A program made the position numbers and the translations under genes. From an uncultured Fusicatenibacter sp. (lineage in GTDB: Bacteria > Bacillota > Clostridia > Lachnospirales > Lachnospiraceae), in contig CABUPZ010000099.1 of NCBI GenBank assembly GCA_902493585.1, forward strand, positions 1-8,429: DNA of 8,429 nt. Direction: 5' to 3'. Of the stretch, positions 5,231-8,429 are shown in pieces. The notes under the pieces are model-generated. The model had not been told where the DNA came from. It saw only the letters and a program-made list of their open reading frames with translations, and searched no databases. Each line of letters begins with the position of its first letter. The stretch's first letter is position 1.

Positions 5231-6323
5231 TGGAACGGATCAGGAAATTGTCCGTCTGTTTGAACAGAGAATGCGTCTGACACAGCAGGTGGCGGAATAT
5301 AAGATAGAAACCGGGAAACCTGTGTTTGATCCGGAAAGAGAGCATTCCAAGCTGGAGACACTGGGGGCGCTGGCCTCCGGTGCGTTTAATAAGAAGGGTG
5401 TGCAGGAACTGTTTCAGCAGATCATGTCAATCAGCAGGAAACGTCAGTACCAGCTTCTCGCGGGAACAAAAAAGGATATCAGCCCGGAATATATCCAGGT
5501 GGAGAAAATCTCCGCGGAGGCTGCGACGGTGGTCTTCCAGGGGGTGGAGGGGGCTTACAGTTTCGCCGCAATGAAAGAATTTTTCGGTGATGAAGTGCAG
5601 AGCTTTCATGTGGAGACCTGGAAAGACGCGATGGAAGCGATCAGCCAGGGCAAAGCCGACTATGCAGTGCTTCCGATCGAAAACTCCACAGCGGGCAGTG
5701 TGCTGGATATCTATGATCTTCTGGTGGAATATCCTCATTATATTGTAGGGGAACAGATCATCCCGGTGGCTCATGTACTGATGGGGATCCCGGGCGCAAA
5801 GATGGAAGAGCTGACGGAGGTATATTCTCATCCACAGGCGTTGGCACAGTCGAAGCGATATCTGGAGCAGCATCCGGACTGGAAACAGACAGCAGTCCTG
5901 AATACAGCGGTGGCTGCAAAAATGGTGGCGGAAGGCAAAGATCGAACAAAGGCGGCAATCGCAAGCAGGTATGCGGCGGAACATTTCGGTCTGCACATTC
6001 TGGATCAGGAGTTTGTGAGCAGCAGCAACGAGACGCGCTTTGTGATTCTCTCAGGGAAACCGTACTTTAAAAAAGACGCCCGCAAGATCAGCGTATATAT
6101 TGAACTGCCCCATGAGACAGGTTCCCTCTATAACATCCTGTCCCATATTATCTACAATGGCCTGAACATGACGAAGATTGAATCCCGTCCGATCCCGAAG
6201 CGAAACTGGGAATACCGCTTCTTTGTGGACTTCGAAGGAAACCTGGGTGATGCGGCCGTTCAGAACGCGCTGCTTGGCATCGGCGCCGAGGCGAAGAAGA
6301 TCCGGGTATACGGGAACTATTAA
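5196..6323 (+). CDS. pheA: Bifunctional chorismate mutase / prephenate dehydratase (P-protein)
   Basis: A 375-residue cytoplasmic enzyme converting chorismate to prephenate and then to phenylpyruvate in phenylalanine synthesis. Residues 1-85 are an AroQ-type mutase with R8, R25, K36, D45, R48, E49, S80 and Q84 in register with the E. coli P-protein active-site residues as I recall them. The dehydratase (about 110-285) shows FQGVEGAYSF, PIENSTAGSV and the catalytic ETRF motif (T280). The C-terminal ACT domain (about 295-375) carries GSLY (309-312, usually GALY) and ESRP (329-332), the phenylalanine-binding motifs, so feedback inhibition by Phe is expected. The ATG at 5196 follows AAAGG (5181-5185) at 10-nt spacing. 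Length is typical. It probably begins the transcript that continues into the ATPase 54 nt downstream. Confidence 0.96.
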   Translation: MLDLNEIRKQIDGTDQEIVRLFEQRMRLTQQVAEYKIETGKPVFDPEREHSKLETLGALASGAFNKKGVQELFQQIMSISRKRQYQLLAGTKKDISPEYIQVEKISAEAATVVFQGVEGAYSFAAMKEFFGDEVQSFHVETWKDAMEAISQGKADYAVLPIENSTAGSVLDIYDLLVEYPHYIVGEQIIPVAHVLMGIPGAKMEELTEVYSHPQALAQSKRYLEQHPDWKQTAVLNTAVAAKMVAEGKDRTKAAIASRYAAEHFGLHILDQEFVSSSNETRFVILSGKPYFKKDARKISVYIELPHETGSLYNILSHIIYNGLNMTKIESRPIPKRNWEYRFFVDFEGNLGDAAVQNALLGIGAEAKKIRVYGNY

Positions 6324-6341
6324 AGCACATTCTGCTTTTTT
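6322..6341 (+). terminator. Weak hairpin with T-run overlapping the pheA stop
   Basis: AAAGCA (6322-6327) pairs with TGCTTT (6333-6338) around CATTC and runs into TTTTTT (6336-6341). A 6-bp AT-rich stem is too weak for a firm terminator; at most it would lower read-through into the ATPase gene. Confidence 0.25.
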
Positions 6342-6377
6342 GAAAGAGAAAAGGAAAGGGAGCAGAAAGAGAAGAAA

Positions 6378-7706
6378 ATGACAAGAATCGAAGAATGTAT
6401 TTTATATCGGTCCTTTGATGAGGACGAGGTTTTGAAAGATTTCACGGAGATGATCGAGGCGGTACAGAACGACACGATCGCCCGGGACCAGGTATTTTAC
6501 CGGAATTTGTTTTACGATGCGCTGAACCGGCTGGTGGAGATGGCGAACCGCTATGGATTTTCCGGAAATCTCTGGTGCAATTATCTGACCTATCTGCTGG
6601 TCAACAAGGAGAATGCGTTTTCCACCTCCTGCGAGATCGTGGGCCATGTGGACGGCAGCATCAATCAGATGGCGAAACATGATTTTGTCCGGTTTAAGGA
6701 GCTGTTTGATTTTGATATCCGCATTTTTGATCAGATTTTCTGTTCCGGGGACGGAGCGATCATCTGTGATTACAAAAATACGGACAGCCCGAACAAGCTG
6801 TTCAATCAGAGGATCCGCGACAGGATCGGTGAACTGTCGGTGCGGCTGCAGCATGCGGAGACGGTCGACGAATTTATGGAAGATATGATCCAGTTCTACA
6901 AAGATTTCGGCGTTGGAAAACTTGGCCTGCACAAGGCGTTCCGGATCGGCCGTGTGGACGGCAAGGTGGAGATCATTCCGATCACCAACATCGCCCATGT
7001 CCATCTGGAGGATTTGGTGGGATATGAGATTGCCAAGAAAAAGCTGATCGACAATACGGAAGCCTTTGTACAGGGAAGGAAAGCAAACAACTGTCTGCTC
7101 TTTGGAGACGCCGGTACCGGAAAATCTTCCAGTATTAAGGGAATCCTGAATCAATATTACGATCAGGGACTCCGGATCATAGAGGTATATAAGCATCAGT
7201 TCCAGGACCTCAACGAGCTGATCGCGCAGATTAAAAACCGGAATTACAAATTTATCATTTATATGGACGATCTTTCCTTTGAAGAGTTTGAGACTGAGTA
7301 CAAGTATCTGAAAGCGGTGATCGAGGGAGGGCTGGAGAAGAAGCCGGACAACATTCTGATCTATGCGACCTCCAACCGCCGTCACCTGATCAAGGAGACT
7401 TACAGGGATAAGGAGGATATCCGGGAGGATATGCACACCTCGGATACGGTACAGGAAAAATTGTCGCTGGTATACCGTTTCGGTGTGACCATTTATTTTG
7501 GTGCGCCGGATAAAAAACAATTCCAGAAGATCGTGACAACCCTTGCGGAACGTTACGGTGTGCGGATGCCGGAGGAGCAGCTTCTGCTGGAGGCAAACAA
7601 ATGGGAGCTGCAGCACGGCGGACTTTCCGGACGGACCGCACAGCAGTTTATCGATTATCTGCTGGGTCAGCCTGACCGTTCAGCCAACGGAACAGTTACG
7701 GAATAG
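6378..7706 (+). CDS. AAA-type ATP-binding protein of the DUF815 family
   Basis: 442 residues, cytoplasmic, with no signal peptide or membrane segment. The C-terminal half is a P-loop ATPase: Walker A GDAGTGKS (residues 243-250, K249), Walker B FIIYMDD (D297, D298), sensor-1-like ATSNRRH (N333), and an arginine (R367) in YRFG, followed by a short helical lid ending near SGRTAQQFIDYLL. This order and the SSSIKG/ATSNRRHL wording match DUF815 (PF05673), a family of unknown role related to AAA+ proteins. The first 200 residues are mostly helical and unrecognised. Start ATG 6378 follows a purine-rich AAGGAAAGGGAG (6351-6362) at long spacing. The next gene begins 26 nt after its TAG, so they are probably co-transcribed. 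A specific function cannot be assigned. Confidence 0.85.
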   Translation: MTRIEECILYRSFDEDEVLKDFTEMIEAVQNDTIARDQVFYRNLFYDALNRLVEMANRYGFSGNLWCNYLTYLLVNKENAFSTSCEIVGHVDGSINQMAKHDFVRFKELFDFDIRIFDQIFCSGDGAIICDYKNTDSPNKLFNQRIRDRIGELSVRLQHAETVDEFMEDMIQFYKDFGVGKLGLHKAFRIGRVDGKVEIIPITNIAHVHLEDLVGYEIAKKKLIDNTEAFVQGRKANNCLLFGDAGTGKSSSIKGILNQYYDQGLRIIEVYKHQFQDLNELIAQIKNRNYKFIIYMDDLSFEEFETEYKYLKAVIEGGLEKKPDNILIYATSNRRHLIKETYRDKEDIREDMHTSDTVQEKLSLVYRFGVTIYFGAPDKKQFQKIVTTLAERYGVRMPEEQLLLEANKWELQHGGLSGRTAQQFIDYLLGQPDRSANGTVTE

Positions 7707-7732
7707 TCGCGAAACATAAAGGAGGAAAAAAT

Positions 7733-8429
7733 ATGCAGATGGCAACGTTTGCGGCCATAGACATTGGCACCTATGATGTTTTTCTGGAGATTTTTGAGAT
7801 TTCCAGAAAACAGAGGATCCGGAGCATTGACAAGATCCGCCACCGGATCGAACTGGGAAAGGACACTTACACCAACGGGAAGATCAGCCCGGAGATGGAG
7901 GAAGAACTTTGCCGTGTGCTGGGGGATTTTGTCAGGATTATGGACGGCTACAAAGTCAACGCTTACCGGGCGGTGGCGACCAGTTCTCTGCGTGAAGCCG
8001 AGAACAGCCTGTTTATCCTCGGAAAAATCCATCAGCTGACAGGGCTGAAGGTCACGATTCTGAGCAACTCGGAGCAGAGATTTCTCGGCTACAAGGCGCT
8101 GGCGACCATGGAGACGGACTTCAACAAGATCATCGAAAAGGGAACGGCGATTGTCGATCTGGATGGAGGAAGCGTGCAGCTGTCCCTGTTCGACAAAGAT
8201 GCGCTGGTGACCACCCAGAATCTCCGGATGGGAAGCGTCCGGATCCGGGAGAAGCTTTCGGGCCTCGCCAGTGAGACCAGCCATTATGAAATGCTGGTGC
8301 AGGAATATATCTGGAATGAACTGCTCAGTTTCAAAAAGATGTTTCTGAAAGACCGGAAGATTGAAAATATCATGCTTCTGGGAGACTTTTTCACCGAGTC
8401 GATCTTCCAGAACGAACAGGAAAAAAACA
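7733..8429 (+). CDS. Ppx/GppA-family phosphatase, truncated by the window end
   Basis: Open from ATG 7733 to the window end (232 codons, no stop), preceded by AAAGGAGG (7718-7725); ATG 7739 is an alternative start. It belongs to the actin-like ATPase fold Ppx/GppA family, whose members hydrolyse polyphosphate or pppGpp. The phosphate-binding strand reads DIGTYDVFL (residues 10-18), then ATSSLRE, LSNSEQRF (E114, Q115) and VDLDGGSVQL (D142, Q149). The family norm, from memory of E. coli PPX, is SGxEEAR and DIGGGSTEL; the second Glu of EE and the Glu after GGST are both Gln here, and a glycine of GGG is Asp (D144). The fold is clear but catalytic competence or mechanism may differ. A polyphosphate kinase gene often follows such genes but lies outside the window. 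Confidence 0.85.
   Translation, partial: MQMATFAAIDIGTYDVFLEIFEISRKQRIRSIDKIRHRIELGKDTYTNGKISPEMEEELCRVLGDFVRIMDGYKVNAYRAVATSSLREAENSLFILGKIHQLTGLKVTILSNSEQRFLGYKALATMETDFNKIIEKGTAIVDLDGGSVQLSLFDKDALVTTQNLRMGSVRIREKLSGLASETSHYEMLVQEYIWNELLSFKKMFLKDRKIENIMLLGDFFTESIFQNEQEKN

Noticed and set aside
6402..7616. Long minus-strand open frame (404 codons) opposite the ATPase gene
   Set aside because: The plus-strand frame carries full Walker A, Walker B and sensor motifs; the antisense product shows no recognisable domain and is a by-product of codon bias.

Overview
The window looks chromosomal and comes from a low-to-mid GC Gram-positive, most likely a gut clostridium of the Lachnospiraceae type. 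The basis is the mix of AGGAGG-type ribosome sites, a pyrB-pyrI pair, a fused chorismate mutase/prephenate dehydratase, a DUF815-type AAA ATPase followed by a clostridial-style Ppx/GppA protein, and a secreted protein with GW/WYY cell-wall-binding repeats. The species cannot be fixed by reading alone. No rRNA, tRNA, CRISPR array or transposase was seen.

Layout. (1) Positions 12-2237, minus strand: a tight three-gene run pyrB -> pyrI -> pyridoxal/pyridoxamine kinase, with 13-14 nt gaps and a Shine-Dalgarno before each gene. (2) Positions 2238-2499: a divergent control region. It holds a weak pyr promoter on the minus strand, a good extended -10 promoter on the plus strand, two tandem hairpins and an isolated consensus TATAAT. 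(3) Positions 2500-4949, plus strand: a secreted surface protein in two overlapping reading frames. The first part is a zinc metallo-beta-lactamase-fold domain that closely resembles pneumococcal phosphorylcholine esterase Pce/CbpE. The second is a long array of choline-binding-type repeats. One missing base near 3589-3591 would explain the break, so this is best read as one frameshifted gene of about 816 codons. (4) Positions 4950-5195: a strong intrinsic terminator, then a promoter and a structured 86-nt leader. (5) Positions 5196-8429, plus strand: pheA, a DUF815-type ATPase, and a Ppx/GppA-family phosphatase cut by the window end, probably one transcript.

How the genes work together. PyrB and PyrI form allosteric aspartate transcarbamoylase, the committed step of pyrimidine synthesis; the vitamin B6 salvage kinase appears co-transcribed with them. 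PheA makes phenylpyruvate for phenylalanine and carries its own ACT feedback domain. The ATPase and Ppx-like protein have no obvious metabolic tie to PheA.

The points most worth a second look are the Pce-like esterase and its frameshift, the 65-residue super-repeat in its wall-binding half, the hairpin and overlapping small ORF in the pheA leader, and the paired Glu-to-Gln changes at the expected catalytic positions of the Ppx/GppA protein.
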